Shown here one piece after another: positions 42,542-52,469 of a DNA stretch of 64,000 nucleotides (positions are counted from its first letter, which is position 1; each line of letters starts with the position of its first letter). Both the position numbers and the translations under genes were made by a program. The notes below the pieces were generated by a model. The model was given only the letters and a program-made list of their open reading frames with translations. It was not told the DNA's origin and searched no databases. This DNA comes from Pseudomonadales bacterium (lineage in GTDB: Bacteria; Pseudomonadota; Gammaproteobacteria; Pseudomonadales; Azotimanducaceae): positions 1 to 64,000 of the forward strand of contig JAHRVQ010000052.1 in the NCBI GenBank assembly GCA_019090615.1, written 5' to 3'.

Positions 42542-43744
42542 ATGCTTGAAGGAATTAAAGTTGTTGAACTAGCCACCTATATGGCCGGACCATCCGCCGC
42601 TATGATCTTGTCAGACTGGGGCGCAGATGCGATAAAAATCGAGAGTCTTGATGGCGACGCAGGCAGAAAAGCCTTTAGTGGTATCTCGCGTAATAAACTT
42701 GAAGGTAACCCTATGTTCACTTTCGACAACCGAGGTAAACGCGGCATTTGTGTCAATATTCGTACCGATGAGGGCAGCAAAATAGTACAGGACCTGGTCG
42801 CCGAAGCGGATGTTTTTATTACCAATGTCCGGCCAGCGGCACTCAAACGGGTGGGTCTTGACCACGAACAACTCAAAGCAGCAAACCCCAGCCTGATCTA
42901 TACCATTGTTACTGGCTACGGCCTGCAGGGCGAAGAAACTAATCGCCCTGGTTTTGATATTGTCGCCTTCTGGGCCCGCTCCGGCCTTTGTCGGATGATG
43001 ATGCCCAAGGGCTCAGAACCTGTCCCTGTACGCGCCGCCATGGGCGACCATATGACAGGTATAACTACAGTTGCGGGCATAATGGGCGCTCTCTACGAAC
43101 GCGAGCGCACCGGCAAGGGCAAACTGGTAGAGGCGTCTTTACTACGTACCGGTACATTTATGCTTGGCTCAGACCTTAGCACGCAACTGCATTTTGGCCG
43201 TCTTGCATCCACCACCCCCAGAGCTGAAGCCATCGAACCCACCCGCAATTTTTATCAGACCTCAGATAACAACTGGTTAATGCTGATCCCCAGAGGCAAC
43301 AAGACCGATATCCACGACATCTGCAAAGTCGTCGGCTTTGAAGGCCTGGCAAAACAGGATAAGTTTAGAACACCAGTGGATAGAAAAGAAAATGCCGCCG
43401 AAATGGTTGCCATGTTTGACGCAGCCTTTGCTAAAAAGACCCTTGCGGAATGGGCCACCATCCTCGATGAAGCTGATCTGGTGTGGGCGCCGGTGCAACA
43501 TGCCTCACAGGTGGTCGATGATCCGCAGGCCTGGGCTGCCGGCTCATTCGTTAAAGTCCCAACGGACAAAGAAGGGACTGAAACGGTCACCAGCGTCGCC
43601 TCACCGATTCGGTTTGATGGTGAAGATGTTGAAATTAAACGCCCAACACCTGAGCTGGGTGAGCATACCGCTGAAGTATTAGCAGAACTCGGTTATGAAC
43701 AACAAATAATCGACAAACTCAGAGCGGATGGCATCATTAATTAA
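42542..43744 (+). CDS. CoA-transferase family III (CaiB/BaiF-type) 2
   Basis: A 400-residue class III CoA-transferase. The start MLEGIKVVELATYMAGPSAA and LSDWGADAIKIE are typical, and D169 in A-A-M-G-D-H-M-T-G is the expected catalytic aspartate. Sequence similarity to the preceding transferase is limited to the family core, so they probably form different subunits of a hetero-enzyme or handle different acids. The TAGGG site lies upstream of the ATG. It is followed within 45 bases by an HsaA-like monooxygenase, so the three are likely co-transcribed. Confidence 0.93.
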   Translation: MLEGIKVVELATYMAGPSAAMILSDWGADAIKIESLDGDAGRKAFSGISRNKLEGNPMFTFDNRGKRGICVNIRTDEGSKIVQDLVAEADVFITNVRPAALKRVGLDHEQLKAANPSLIYTIVTGYGLQGEETNRPGFDIVAFWARSGLCRMMMPKGSEPVPVRAAMGDHMTGITTVAGIMGALYERERTGKGKLVEASLLRTGTFMLGSDLSTQLHFGRLASTTPRAEAIEPTRNFYQTSDNNWLMLIPRGNKTDIHDICKVVGFEGLAKQDKFRTPVDRKENAAEMVAMFDAAFAKKTLAEWATILDEADLVWAPVQHASQVVDDPQAWAAGSFVKVPTDKEGTETVTSVASPIRFDGEDVEIKRPTPELGEHTAEVLAELGYEQQIIDKLRADGIIN

Positions 43745-43788
43745 CCAGCTGGTTCGGCAGCATCGTCAAAATATCAGGTAGCAAGCCT

Positions 43789-45000
43789 ATGGCAACGACG
43801 TTAGAGAGAAACCAGCACGAACAGTCTTTAATTTCGGCCGCCGAAGCATTGGCGCCGGCAATCCGCGAGCGTGCCAGTGAATTTGAACAGGCACGCCGCC
43901 TGCCACAGGACCTGGCCAACGCCATGGCTGAAGCTGGGCTGCATAAAATTGCCACGCCAATACAGGCCGGTGGTAGCGAATGCCACCCTATAACACAAAT
44001 TGAAATCATCGAAACCATTGCCAGAGCCGATGGCTCGGCAGGCTGGAACTTGATGATAGGCGTTGAAGTGCAGGGTTTTGCTGCCGCAGCTTTTCCACCA
44101 GAGGCAGCTAAAACCTATTTTGGCAATCCCAATACTATCGTCGCCGGCGCACTTAACCCCGTCGGCCGGGCCCGTGAGGTTGCTGGCGGACTGCAGGTTA
44201 ATGGTGTTTGGCCGATGGCCAGTGGCTGCCAAAATGCCGATCTATTCTGGGGTCAATGCCTGATAACAGAGGATAACGCAGCCGACAAGACAAAAGAGAA
44301 TGATAAGGTAAAACGCTACCCAGATGGTAGCCCGATACTACGCGAAGTATTAATACCCATGCAGCAAATGGAAATCCTCGGCAACTGGCATGCCAATGGT
44401 TTACGCGGCTCTGGCAGTCATGACGTAGAAGCCAATGAACTATTTGTTGCCGATGAAAAAATCACTGCCGTCAACCAACAGTATCCCCAGGTTGATAGCA
44501 CCCTGTTTCGCTTTCCGACCTATAGCCGCCTGGCGTACAACAAAGCCGCAGTAGCGACCGGTATAGCCCGTGCAGCCATTGACTACTTCACAATCCTTGC
44601 CACCAGCAAAAAACCACGCTCGTCAAAAAACTTATTAAGCGCGCGCCATGACGCGCAGCTTGCAATTGCAGAAGCAGAGGCTGCACTGCGATCTGGGCGA
44701 GCATTTATGATTGAAGCTGTGAATGATATGTGGGATCTGATCGCAGCAGGAAATTCAGCCGGCCCAGAGCCCCGTGCATTGGTATTATTGTCCTGCATCA
44801 ATGCCGTACAGGCAGCCTGTGATGCAGTAGACCGGCTATATGCCGCCGGCGGCACAAATACTGTTTACGCCCACAGCGCACTCGGCCGCTGTCATCGTGA
44901 CGTACATATTGTGCCGCAACATGTTACCGTTTCGCCGCAATGGAAAGTAGCCACAGGACGCATGTTTTTAGGCCTTGCATCGGATGTACCCGTTTTATAG
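43789..45000 (+). CDS. Acyl-CoA-dehydrogenase-fold flavin monooxygenase (HsaA/DszC-like)
   Basis: A 403-residue protein with the acyl-CoA-dehydrogenase fold but lacking a catalytic glutamate motif. It has an N-terminal helical domain (RRLPQDLANAMAEAGLHKIA), a middle beta domain (GGLQVNGVWPMASGCQNAD) and a C-terminal helical domain ending in a segment with GGTNTVYAHSALGRCHRDVH. The layout matches group D flavin-dependent hydroxylases such as HsaA, HpaB-related or DszC enzymes, which use reduced FMN or FAD from a separate reductase. No dedicated reductase is adjacent. The gene closes the P450-CoA-transferase run and is convergent with the SDR. Confidence 0.85.
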   Translation: MATTLERNQHEQSLISAAEALAPAIRERASEFEQARRLPQDLANAMAEAGLHKIATPIQAGGSECHPITQIEIIETIARADGSAGWNLMIGVEVQGFAAAAFPPEAAKTYFGNPNTIVAGALNPVGRAREVAGGLQVNGVWPMASGCQNADLFWGQCLITEDNAADKTKENDKVKRYPDGSPILREVLIPMQQMEILGNWHANGLRGSGSHDVEANELFVADEKITAVNQQYPQVDSTLFRFPTYSRLAYNKAAVATGIARAAIDYFTILATSKKPRSSKNLLSARHDAQLAIAEAEAALRSGRAFMIEAVNDMWDLIAAGNSAGPEPRALVLLSCINAVQAACDAVDRLYAAGGTNTVYAHSALGRCHRDVHIVPQHVTVSPQWKVATGRMFLGLASDVPVL

Positions 45001-45063
45001 ATCGCTTTATACGAACGATTCTTTGTACAAACGATGATATAAAAACCTAAAAACACACCTGCC

Positions 45064-45849
45064 TCAAATCGCGGTTACGCCACCATCAACGGCTAATTCT
45101 GCCCCGGTTATAAAAGCCGCATCGTCAGAGGCCAGAAAAACCACTGCTGCAGCAATATCAGTGTCCTCGCCAATGCGGCCAATAGGATGTGAATTAGCAA
45201 TCGCTGCACGCACGTCGTTACTGCCTTCGCTACCCCGAGAATTTAATAACATGCCGCCCATTGGGGTATCAATCAACCCAGGGTGGACCGAATTACAACG
45301 AATACCTTTGCGCGAAAACTCTAACGCCGTAGATTTGGTAAATAGCCTTACACCGCCTTTAGTCATTGAATAAATCGGCGCATTACGCGACCCAACCAGG
45401 CCTGCCGCTGAAGAAATATTTACGATCGCGCTACCTACCTTTGCTGTCTCTGCCCGACGCATCATTTCAGGCGCGCATATTTTTGTGCCCAGGAACACAC
45501 CCTCAAGATTAACCGCAATTAGCCGAGCAAAGTCTTCCTCGCTAGATTCCATGATCGGTTTGGGGATATAAATACCGGCATTATTCACTAGTATATCCAC
45601 GCCACCAAAAAGACTGACAGCCTTTGCCACAGCATTTTCCCAACTCGCCGCAGCCGTTACATCAAGCTTAATAAACTGCGCTTCGCCCCCTGCCTGGCGA
45701 ATTGTCTCAGCATTAGTTTCACCCTCATCAAGCAGAATATCTGCCACAATAACCGCAGCACCATGGGCTGCCAGTTGGCGAGCGCTCTCACCGCCTATAC
45801 CCCTCGCACCGCCCGACACAATCGCTACTTTTCCTGCTACGTTATTCAT
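45064..45849 (-). CDS. Short-chain dehydrogenase/reductase
   Basis: A 261-residue SDR. The cofactor motif S12-G-G-A-R-G-I-G-G is followed by NNAG (89-92), the catalytic serine in NISSAAG (S146 or S147), Y160-x3-K164, and a C-terminal GAELAVDGG motif. An acidic residue after the second strand (VAD37) favours NAD. The ATG at 45849 follows GGTGGAG; a longer frame starting from TTG is unlikely. SDRs of this type oxidise hydroxy steroids, hydroxyacyl or cyclic alcohols. It is convergent with the CoA-transferase operon and divergent from a TonB receptor. Confidence 0.92.
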   Translation of the reverse strand: MNNVAGKVAIVSGGARGIGGESARQLAAHGAAVIVADILLDEGETNAETIRQAGGEAQFIKLDVTAAASWENAVAKAVSLFGGVDILVNNAGIYIPKPIMESSEEDFARLIAVNLEGVFLGTKICAPEMMRRAETAKVGSAIVNISSAAGLVGSRNAPIYSMTKGGVRLFTKSTALEFSRKGIRCNSVHPGLIDTPMGGMLLNSRGSEGSNDVRAAIANSHPIGRIGEDTDIAAAVVFLASDDAAFITGAELAVDGGVTAI

Positions 45850-46135
45850 TGCACTACTCTCCACCAATTAGTAAATAAGTAGCTACCTAAGCATAGTTTG
45901 ATGGGATATACCATGCCCGCAAACAGCAGATAATATTGAATTGATAAAACTAAATGCTAACGATGCCACTGTTTTAACACGATAAATAATCTAACCAGAG
46001 AAAATTAGGTATTGAAATCTTATCGCGCTATATGTATCAATCTACAACAATAAACAGAGAAATCTTGTTGTACGTTATTCGCAGTAGAAATACAGCCTTT
46101 ACCCGAATTTTTATGATGATTTTTGGAGAGTAACA

Positions 46136-48511
46136 ATGAGAAACATATTCCGTTATACAGGGCCTCTTATAGCCGCCCTGGCTTTATCAAACCCCGTATC
46201 ACCCCTCTACGCAGCAAACTCAAACCTTGCCTACAGCAGTCTCGAAGAAGTTATCGTCACAGCTCGAAAACTGGAGGAATCACTCCAGGACGTACCCGTT
46301 ACGGTGGCCGTGTTATCTGAAAAAGACCTCAGCCGATACAATATTCAAAATCTAAGCGAGGTCGCCAAACTTATTCCCAATATGCAGATTAACCTCGGCG
46401 GCTCGGGTAACGGTTCCAATATATTCCTGCGCGGCGTCGGCTCAAGCTCTATCAGTGCCGCTTTTGATCAATCCGTGGCGATTAATATCGATGGCGTGGT
46501 CACTAACCGAGGCCGATTTATTCACAACGCTTATCTCGATATGCGTCAATTAGAAGTACTAAAAGGCCCACAGAGCCTCTACTTTGGCAAAAGTGCCACC
46601 GCTGGTGTCGTCTCCATCAGCACCAACGACCCAGGTGATGAATTCGAGGTTAAGGGCATGCTCGCCTATGAATCTGAGCATCAAACCAGCTATAGTGAAT
46701 TCGTCCTGTCGTCACCCATCACCGACACGCTAGGCGCACGGCTGGCACTGGGCATCTCGGAAACAGATGAGTTATATAAAAGTATCCACCCAGGCGCATC
46801 GAAACGATATCGCGGTGAAGAATCGAAAAATGCCCGTCTGACTCTCGCCTGGCAACCTACCGATACCTTTAAGGCCCGAGTAAAACTCTCCTATTCTGAG
46901 TACGAAAATGATGACCCGCTTGGCAATACAGAAGCCTTTTGTCCAGAAGGGTCAGTTCAACCCACCACTATCGTTAAAAATTTGGGTATATTCCCCACCT
47001 TCGAGGATTGCAAAATAAACGGCAATACTTCCATCAGCGATGCGTTGCCAGTTTTTGCTATCGGTTTGCCTGTAGCCAATGGCGGTGTACCATACCTGGA
47101 ACAGGATACTGAACTTTATTCACTACAGATGGACTGGGATTTTAGCCAGGATTTAAGCCTCACCTCAGTATCATCTTATGTGGACCTTGAACATCAGGAT
47201 TACGCCATATATGACCTCAATGCGGGTATAATTCCCGGCGCTCATGCCAATGATTATGAAAGTGTTTCTCAGGAATTACGCCTTACAAGCAGTTTTGATG
47301 GCAACCTCAACTTCATGTTAGGGTTATATTATCAGGATATAGAGCAGGCATTTATTGCCCATCAAACTGCGGTTAGCATTGCTGCACTGGTTGGCCCAGA
47401 TCCAATAACAGGCCGAGGTTATGACTATAATAAAAATCATTTCCTTGATTCAGAGGTTATTTCAATATTTTTGGTAGGTTATTGGGATATTACCGACCAG
47501 CTCGAACTAACAGCCGGAGTACGTTATACAGACGAAGAAAAGAAAGGTTTTATCACCATTCCTTATGTCCATGCTGCACTACAGGAGAGCTTTGATGCCC
47601 CAGAGCTGATCGACAACCTTAAATTTGAAGATGAGAACCTGTCTCCTGAAATTGCCCTGAACTGGCACTTTAATGACAACATCAGCAGCTTTATCGCTTA
47701 TAAGGAAGGCTTTAAATCAGGCGGTATCGACAATAGCGCTCTACCCAGCGCCACCCTTAGCCCCTCAAACCCATCGTTTCCTGATTTTCTGGAATATGAC
47801 TCGGAACGGGCCAAAGGCTTTGAGCTCGGTATCAAAAGCCGTCTCTTAGGTGGCGCTTTGCGTCTCAATGCAACCCTGTTCACCTATGACTATAAAGAGC
47901 TGCAAATTCAAACCTTTGATTCGGCAAAAATTCAATTTGCCACATCAAATGTCAGTGAGTTACGCACTGAAGGTGCCGAGCTAGACATTGCCTGGTTAAC
48001 ACCTATCGAAGGGCTCAGCATACGCGGAGCACTGGCAATCACCGATGCCAGATATACTGACGACTTTATTAATCAGGACCTTGAAAACCTGAAAGGCGAA
48101 GACCGGTTACGCAGCGCCGATCTATCCGGTTTTGTCGGCGCCACCTATGAACATAGTATCAGCGGCAACTGGGTGTTTAATCTCTCACTCGACACACGTT
48201 ATAGTGATGAATATAGCCTTATGAATACCCTCAACCCCTATATGCAGGATAGCTTTTGGTTAACCGATGCGGCGATGCGTATCTACTCCATTGACCGTCG
48301 TTATGAACTTGCTCTGATCGGCCATAATCTTGGTAACAAGATCATCGCTTTTTCCAGCGGCAACCGGCCCGGCGCCTGTGTTGAGGCAGATGTCACTAAT
48401 CCAAACCCGGCGCTACGCTGCAAGGCTGATCCGCTAAATATCGAGCAGGACCAGGTGGTCAATACGGGTATAGGCAGACGTTATACGCTGCAATTTAAAG
48501 TGAATTTTTAG
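46136..48511 (+). CDS. TonB-dependent outer-membrane receptor
   Basis: A 791-residue receptor. The signal peptide ends near PLYAANS; the TonB box is LEEVIVTARKLEES. Plug segments include NIFLRGVGSSS, VAINIDGVVTNRG and MRQLEVLKGPQSLYFGKSATAG, where K replaces the more common R in LRGPQ. The barrel ends in YTLQFKVNF with a terminal aromatic residue. A GGAGAG site precedes the ATG. It is not closely related to the tandem pair at 25-32 kb. It lies between an SDR and a DUF2889 gene, in a catabolic setting. Confidence 0.93.
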   Translation: MRNIFRYTGPLIAALALSNPVSPLYAANSNLAYSSLEEVIVTARKLEESLQDVPVTVAVLSEKDLSRYNIQNLSEVAKLIPNMQINLGGSGNGSNIFLRGVGSSSISAAFDQSVAINIDGVVTNRGRFIHNAYLDMRQLEVLKGPQSLYFGKSATAGVVSISTNDPGDEFEVKGMLAYESEHQTSYSEFVLSSPITDTLGARLALGISETDELYKSIHPGASKRYRGEESKNARLTLAWQPTDTFKARVKLSYSEYENDDPLGNTEAFCPEGSVQPTTIVKNLGIFPTFEDCKINGNTSISDALPVFAIGLPVANGGVPYLEQDTELYSLQMDWDFSQDLSLTSVSSYVDLEHQDYAIYDLNAGIIPGAHANDYESVSQELRLTSSFDGNLNFMLGLYYQDIEQAFIAHQTAVSIAALVGPDPITGRGYDYNKNHFLDSEVISIFLVGYWDITDQLELTAGVRYTDEEKKGFITIPYVHAALQESFDAPELIDNLKFEDENLSPEIALNWHFNDNISSFIAYKEGFKSGGIDNSALPSATLSPSNPSFPDFLEYDSERAKGFELGIKSRLLGGALRLNATLFTYDYKELQIQTFDSAKIQFATSNVSELRTEGAELDIAWLTPIEGLSIRGALAITDARYTDDFINQDLENLKGEDRLRSADLSGFVGATYEHSISGNWVFNLSLDTRYSDEYSLMNTLNPYMQDSFWLTDAAMRIYSIDRRYELALIGHNLGNKIIAFSSGNRPGACVEADVTNPNPALRCKADPLNIEQDQVVNTGIGRRYTLQFKVNF

Positions 48512-48613
48512 CTTCAACAGGCCTAAAAACAAGCACGAAAGCGCACCAGTAAATAATTTTGCATTGAGTCAATAGCGCTTCGGTTCTATCACCGCCTGCA
48601 GCAATCGTGCAGT

Positions 48614-48648
48614 AAACCCACAGCACCTTACTCCGCTGCTATGGGTTT
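48614..48648. terminator. Probable bidirectional terminator between receptor and DUF2889 gene
   Basis: AAACCCACAGCA (48614-48625) and TGCTATGGGTTT (48637-48648) pair with one G-U. It lies about midway in the convergent gap. The T-runs are short, so the strength is uncertain. Confidence 0.5.
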
Positions 48649-48677
48649 ATTGCGTTTAAGGTACGCTATCTCCACGC

Positions 48678-49280
48678 CTATTTTACAGCAACAGCGTCTG
48701 TTTCTGGGTCAACAAAATGCAACGGATAGACTTCCTTGACTGCGGCACTACTGCGGCCCCAGGTATAACAGCCATCCAGTACAAAAGGTTTTTTACTGGA
48801 ATTCGGCTCGGCTGCTGGATATAAATCTGGATGTTCCTGGCGGGCCGTCTCCATCGCTTCTGCTGACGTCACCTGGAATGCAACGGTGGCAACAGGACCT
48901 AATAGATCCACCAGGTGTGTACAACCCTCAATACCACCCAATAATTGTTTAACCTTTTTAGTCCACCCTGGGCCAATACGAACCCCAACCAGGCGTTGAA
49001 AATTTTCCAGAATATTACTACAGATTTCATGCGGCTGATCATCCATACACACGGCCACACCCCTTACAGTAAATTTATGGTCCACCGTTAAGCGTAAGGC
49101 CATATTATGAATTGGCTCGCCGATTTCCAACGCCCCACGCCAGCGGTTGTTGACCACATAGGTTTTGGTATCGACAATACGCGCCTCAATATCCCACATA
49201 CCGTCATCCCGCAGGAAGCCCTCACATTTAATGGATCGATTATGCATATGTTTACGCGGCGCAGGCGTGGGTAGGGGCAT
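48678..49280 (-). CDS. DUF2889 family protein
   Basis: A 200-residue cytosolic protein recognised as DUF2889 from the opening CEGFLRDDGMWDIEARI-type stretch, followed by the NMALRLTVD and GCTHLVDLLGPVAT segments. The function of this family is not established. Members recur in proteobacterial clusters for aromatic or steroid-like compounds. An AAGGA site precedes the ATG. Histidines and cysteines (H134-like in GCTHL, plus C near the N-terminus) could bind a metal, but there is no strong motif. Its neighbours are an esterase and a MaoC-like protein on the same strand. Confidence 0.85.
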   Translation of the reverse strand: MPLPTPAPRKHMHNRSIKCEGFLRDDGMWDIEARIVDTKTYVVNNRWRGALEIGEPIHNMALRLTVDHKFTVRGVAVCMDDQPHEICSNILENFQRLVGVRIGPGWTKKVKQLLGGIEGCTHLVDLLGPVATVAFQVTSAEAMETARQEHPDLYPAAEPNSSKKPFVLDGCYTWGRSSAAVKEVYPLHFVDPETDAVAVK

Positions 49281-49606
49281 CGGGTATATCCTTCAATCAA
49301 TGAGGGTTAAGCGCGGCAGATAAACAGATAGCCAGAGCATCTCTGATCACAGTTCATCGCAATAGAAAATTAAGGGAATATATCGATAGTTCGCGCAGTA
49401 TGCTGGCTGTTATTAAGCCCAACCAGACAGGTATTTATTCAGGCAAGGGAAGATACCTGTAATTTATACAGACTGCAAACAGAGCGCTCGCGTATAAGAC
49501 CTATTAGCCTTACGTTGATAGCACACCATTCGCAATCTTTAAGTACAAAATCGCGCTTAACGAAACTCTGCTCAACGCAACCCTGCTTTACAAAAGAGTG
49601 GCAAAC
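49281..49606. other. Intergenic region
   Basis: About 325 bases between the esterase end and the DUF2889 start on the same strand. I see no hairpin with a T-run, hidden frame or repeat; it likely contains the DUF2889 promoter. Confidence 0.45.
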
Positions 49607-50563
49607 CTATTTAGCTTTTAAACGTCGGCCCAGCGCGCCAAATATCTCTTCTGCACCCCGCCGTGAGACCTCAGTACCGGCCAATAAGCTCGAACCGTGA
49701 AAAGTGCCAGGATAAGAGTGCAGTTCTACCGAGACACCCGCAGCCAGCAGCCCCATCGCATAGATAATGCCTTCATCCCGCAGCGGATCAAATTCCATGG
49801 TTGAGATATAGGCGGGCGGCAAACCTGCCAGGTCTTCACATCGGGCAGGCGCAGCATAGGGCGACGGGTCGCCTTCATGGTCCGCGCCAAGATAGTGTTT
49901 CCAGCTCCAGATTGCATTCGGCAGGTTCCACAATGGTGTATCAGTATAAGCCTGCATGGAGGCGGTTTCTAATCGGTCATCAAGCTCAGGAATTTCAAGT
50001 AATTGAAAACAAAGTGCTGGTCCACCGCGATCCCGCGCCATCAATGCAGTGCCTGCTGCCAGACCACCGCCGGCACTTTGGCCAGCAATAGCAATACGGT
50101 CTTTATCAACACCCAGTTCCGCCGCGTGCTCAGCCATCCATACCAGCCCAGCATAACAATCTTCAATGCCGGCAGGAAAAGGATGCTCTGGCGCCAGCCG
50201 GTATCCTACCGACACCACAACTACATCGATCAACGCTGCCACCTTCTGACACCAGGCATCCATCATATCAATATTACCCATCATAAAACCGCCACCATGG
50301 ATTTCAAACACTCCGCCGCGCAGTGATTCTGAAGCAGCTTTTGGTCGATAAATCCGAATAGCCACATCAGGATCACCAACCCGACCCGGAATCATACGGT
50401 CTTCCTTTATCACATCATCACGATCGGCAGCTGCACCCAGCAGGCCATCTTTTTCTCTGGCATCCCGTATGCGCTGAATTTTTTCCAGGCTGGAGAAGTT
50501 ACTTAGTACCGGCAGATTTTTTAATAGCTTTTCAAACTCTGGGTCAAAATCATAATCTTTCAT
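49607..50563 (-). CDS. HSL-type carboxylesterase (alpha/beta hydrolase)
   Basis: A 318-residue family IV esterase: H89-G-G-G oxyanion motif, nucleophile elbow G-Q-S163-A-G-G-G, the aspartate in FDPLRDEG, and a late histidine in YPGTFHGS. YRLAPEHPFP (121-130) is also characteristic. It differs from the 10991 esterase in length and in most of its sequence. There is no signal peptide. It follows the MaoC-like gene by about 70 bases and probably shares its transcript. Confidence 0.93.
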   Translation of the reverse strand: MKDYDFDPEFEKLLKNLPVLSNFSSLEKIQRIRDAREKDGLLGAAADRDDVIKEDRMIPGRVGDPDVAIRIYRPKAASESLRGGVFEIHGGGFMMGNIDMMDAWCQKVAALIDVVVVSVGYRLAPEHPFPAGIEDCYAGLVWMAEHAAELGVDKDRIAIAGQSAGGGLAAGTALMARDRGGPALCFQLLEIPELDDRLETASMQAYTDTPLWNLPNAIWSWKHYLGADHEGDPSPYAAPARCEDLAGLPPAYISTMEFDPLRDEGIIYAMGLLAAGVSVELHSYPGTFHGSSLLAGTEVSRRGAEEIFGALGRRLKAK

Positions 50564-50634
50564 CGACTAGCATCCATTTTTGGCATTATTGGTTGGTATA
50601 CGCATTTGATACCAGAAGTTGGTATCAGAAGTTT

Positions 50635-51147
50635 TTATCCAGCCTCGGGCGGCATAAAAATCGCTTTTTCAGTAAATTCAGAAACAGTGACATCGTGCTG
50701 ATTTTTAACCACATGCAGCAATTCGATAATCGTATAATTGCGGCTGGTTCGACCCCCAATACGCGCTTCAAGTTCAACCCTGATGGTATCTCCTGGGTGC
50801 ACTGCCGCTTTAACCTTCGCTTCCAGGCCCACCAGTCCACCCCCGGCGCCAATATCTTCGCCCTGAATAAGCTCACTAATCGCTTTGCTAACATAAGTCG
50901 CCACCAGCCCCATGCCTATTGAAATAATCATCGGTGCCGGTGCAAATCGTTCCTGATGACTTGCTTCCATATGTTTTTCTATATAAGACATATCGATAAA
51001 CAATGGCTCATGTAAACCCACTAGATTAACGAAGTTAACTATATCAGTTTCGCTAATGGTCCTGGCATGAGAAACCAGCTTGACGACTTTTTGTTCTGAC
51101 TGTTCTGACTGTTCAGACTGGTTATTGTCCGCTGCTGTTTTGGTCAT
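50635..51147 (-). CDS. MaoC-like (hotdog) dehydratase-family protein
   Basis: A 170-residue hotdog-fold protein resembling the N-terminal domain of MaoC dehydratases. ISETDIVNFVNLVGLHEPLFID has the arrangement of the family's D-x-x-x-x-H substrate-binding region, and PAPMIISIGMGL and VHPGDTIRVELEARIG follow. Family members hydrate enoyl-CoA thioesters; some bind ligands without catalysis. The first 20 residues contain S-E-Q repeats (SEQSEQSEQ) coded by a 9-bp DNA repeat. An AAGGT site lies upstream of the ATG. It is probably first in an operon with the esterase. Confidence 0.82.
   Translation of the reverse strand: MTKTAADNNQSEQSEQSEQKVVKLVSHARTISETDIVNFVNLVGLHEPLFIDMSYIEKHMEASHQERFAPAPMIISIGMGLVATYVSKAISELIQGEDIGAGGGLVGLEAKVKAAVHPGDTIRVELEARIGGRTSRNYTIIELLHVVKNQHDVTVSEFTEKAIFMPPEAG
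51092..51118 (-). repeat. Three 9-bp tandem copies inside the MaoC-like gene
   Basis: TGTTCTGAC twice and TGTTCAGAC once, in frame, coding for the S-E-Q repeats of the N-terminal tail. The frame is kept. Confidence 0.88.
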
Positions 51148-51617
51148 TATTTATTACACCTTAGATACTTAAAAAACATGAATAAACCATGTTTACTGGG
51201 CTTTTACAAGATAACCGCACAACCGTTTAACCAGCATTCACGGTTTACTGCCAACAACCATGACTACGCCCCAGCGGCATTAACAATATCATAAAAGTAC
51301 TTATATGAATTGTTCGATAGAGTGCCGACAAGAGGATGATTCTTTTAATAGTAAGTTCGCGCAAATCCCATCGGACGATCCTGTATAAAACCATCATAAT
51401 TTTATTTGACGATTAGCGCTATTCCAGCGAGAGGAAATAATCATTAAAGACACTATAAGGTCAGCACTCATTGTATGTATTGTAGATTCAAAGCACCAGA
51501 TAGTCATCTGGCCGCCCATACAACCAATATTATTATAGTTTCACGTAACATATAGAACTTGTATTAATGTTAGGTCATGTTTATCGTTATTAATGCAGAA
51601 TAATAAGGAGTTTATAT
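51148..51617. other. Divergent intergenic region before the lipoprotein operon
   Basis: About 470 AT-rich bases between the divergent MaoC-like gene and the first lipoprotein. It carries a good ribosome binding site (TAAGGAG) near its right end; I see no inverted repeats, hidden gene or repeat. Promoters for both sides must lie here. Confidence 0.5.
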
Positions 51618-52469
51618 ATGCATAGGACGGCCAATTTAATTGCTTTTATGGCCATGGTGGTTTGCTTAGTTTCTGGCTGCCAAACCAATAGCTTGTACTT
51701 TGCCACCGACACCTCGGTAGGCTTGATGGATATAGCAGGTGATTCCAAAGTACCAGATAAAGTCTCCATAGGCTTCAAACGCAGTGAACTACTACTAATC
51801 CCTCCGCAGGACATTACCGACACAAGTAACAACAAGTTACAGCCGGTGCTTGGCACTCTGAACGCTGATCTTACCTGGTTCAAAGGATCAAATATTAAGG
51901 AAGTATATGCAACTGGTGATGCAGCAAACTGCGCGGCTTATGGGCTGGCCTTACGCAGCCTCTCGCCCACCGACTCGACCGACTCGGATTTCACAAATGC
52001 AAAAGCTAGCCTGCTGGAGCTAGGATTTTTAGGCGATAAACCAGCGGATGGGACGGGTGTTCTAGACCCTCTGTGTCCGTCTATTCCCAACACAGACCAA
52101 TCTGAATCGGACGCATGGGTAGTAGGAAAGGACAACTCGCTTATATTCGAGGCGCGGACTGCATTTTCAATCGCCAAACTATCCTACGGCGAGACCGAAT
52201 CCGCTAACATGTCCTTGCTAAGTTACAAACGTCGAGTCGGCTCCATCATTCCCTTGTTTGATAAAAATTCAACGGTTCGTTCAGTGTACTCGGACTTTTG
52301 TTTTAACAGCATGAAGAATGGCACCGAAGACAAGGGCACTATCATCAAACAGGGTTATGCGACCGGACTAGCGGCCATCATGGTAGCAAGGTTAATTAGT
52401 GACCCATCCACTACTAATGATCAACTCACTACCAGTGTTCCTACCAAAGCGGAGTGTAGTTATGATTAG
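51618..52469 (+). CDS. Unrecognised lipoprotein A (two-repeat architecture)
   Basis: A 283-residue lipoprotein: hydrophobic signal with lipobox L-V-S-G-C21. I do not recognise a named family. Internally it appears duplicated. Residues about 24-103 run NSLYFAT...GFKRSELLLIP...YATGDAA, and about 173-253 run NSLIFEA...SYKRRVGSIIP...YATGLAA. Residues 110-170 link the halves and are rich in S, D and T. The stop overlaps the next start by eight bases. The two-copy layout and outer-envelope location suggest a scaffold or a subunit of an envelope complex, but no function is claimed. The AAGGAG site is seven or eight bases before the ATG. Confidence 0.8.
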   Translation: MHRTANLIAFMAMVVCLVSGCQTNSLYFATDTSVGLMDIAGDSKVPDKVSIGFKRSELLLIPPQDITDTSNNKLQPVLGTLNADLTWFKGSNIKEVYATGDAANCAAYGLALRSLSPTDSTDSDFTNAKASLLELGFLGDKPADGTGVLDPLCPSIPNTDQSESDAWVVGKDNSLIFEARTAFSIAKLSYGETESANMSLLSYKRRVGSIIPLFDKNSTVRSVYSDFCFNSMKNGTEDKGTIIKQGYATGLAAIMVARLISDPSTTNDQLTTSVPTKAECSYD

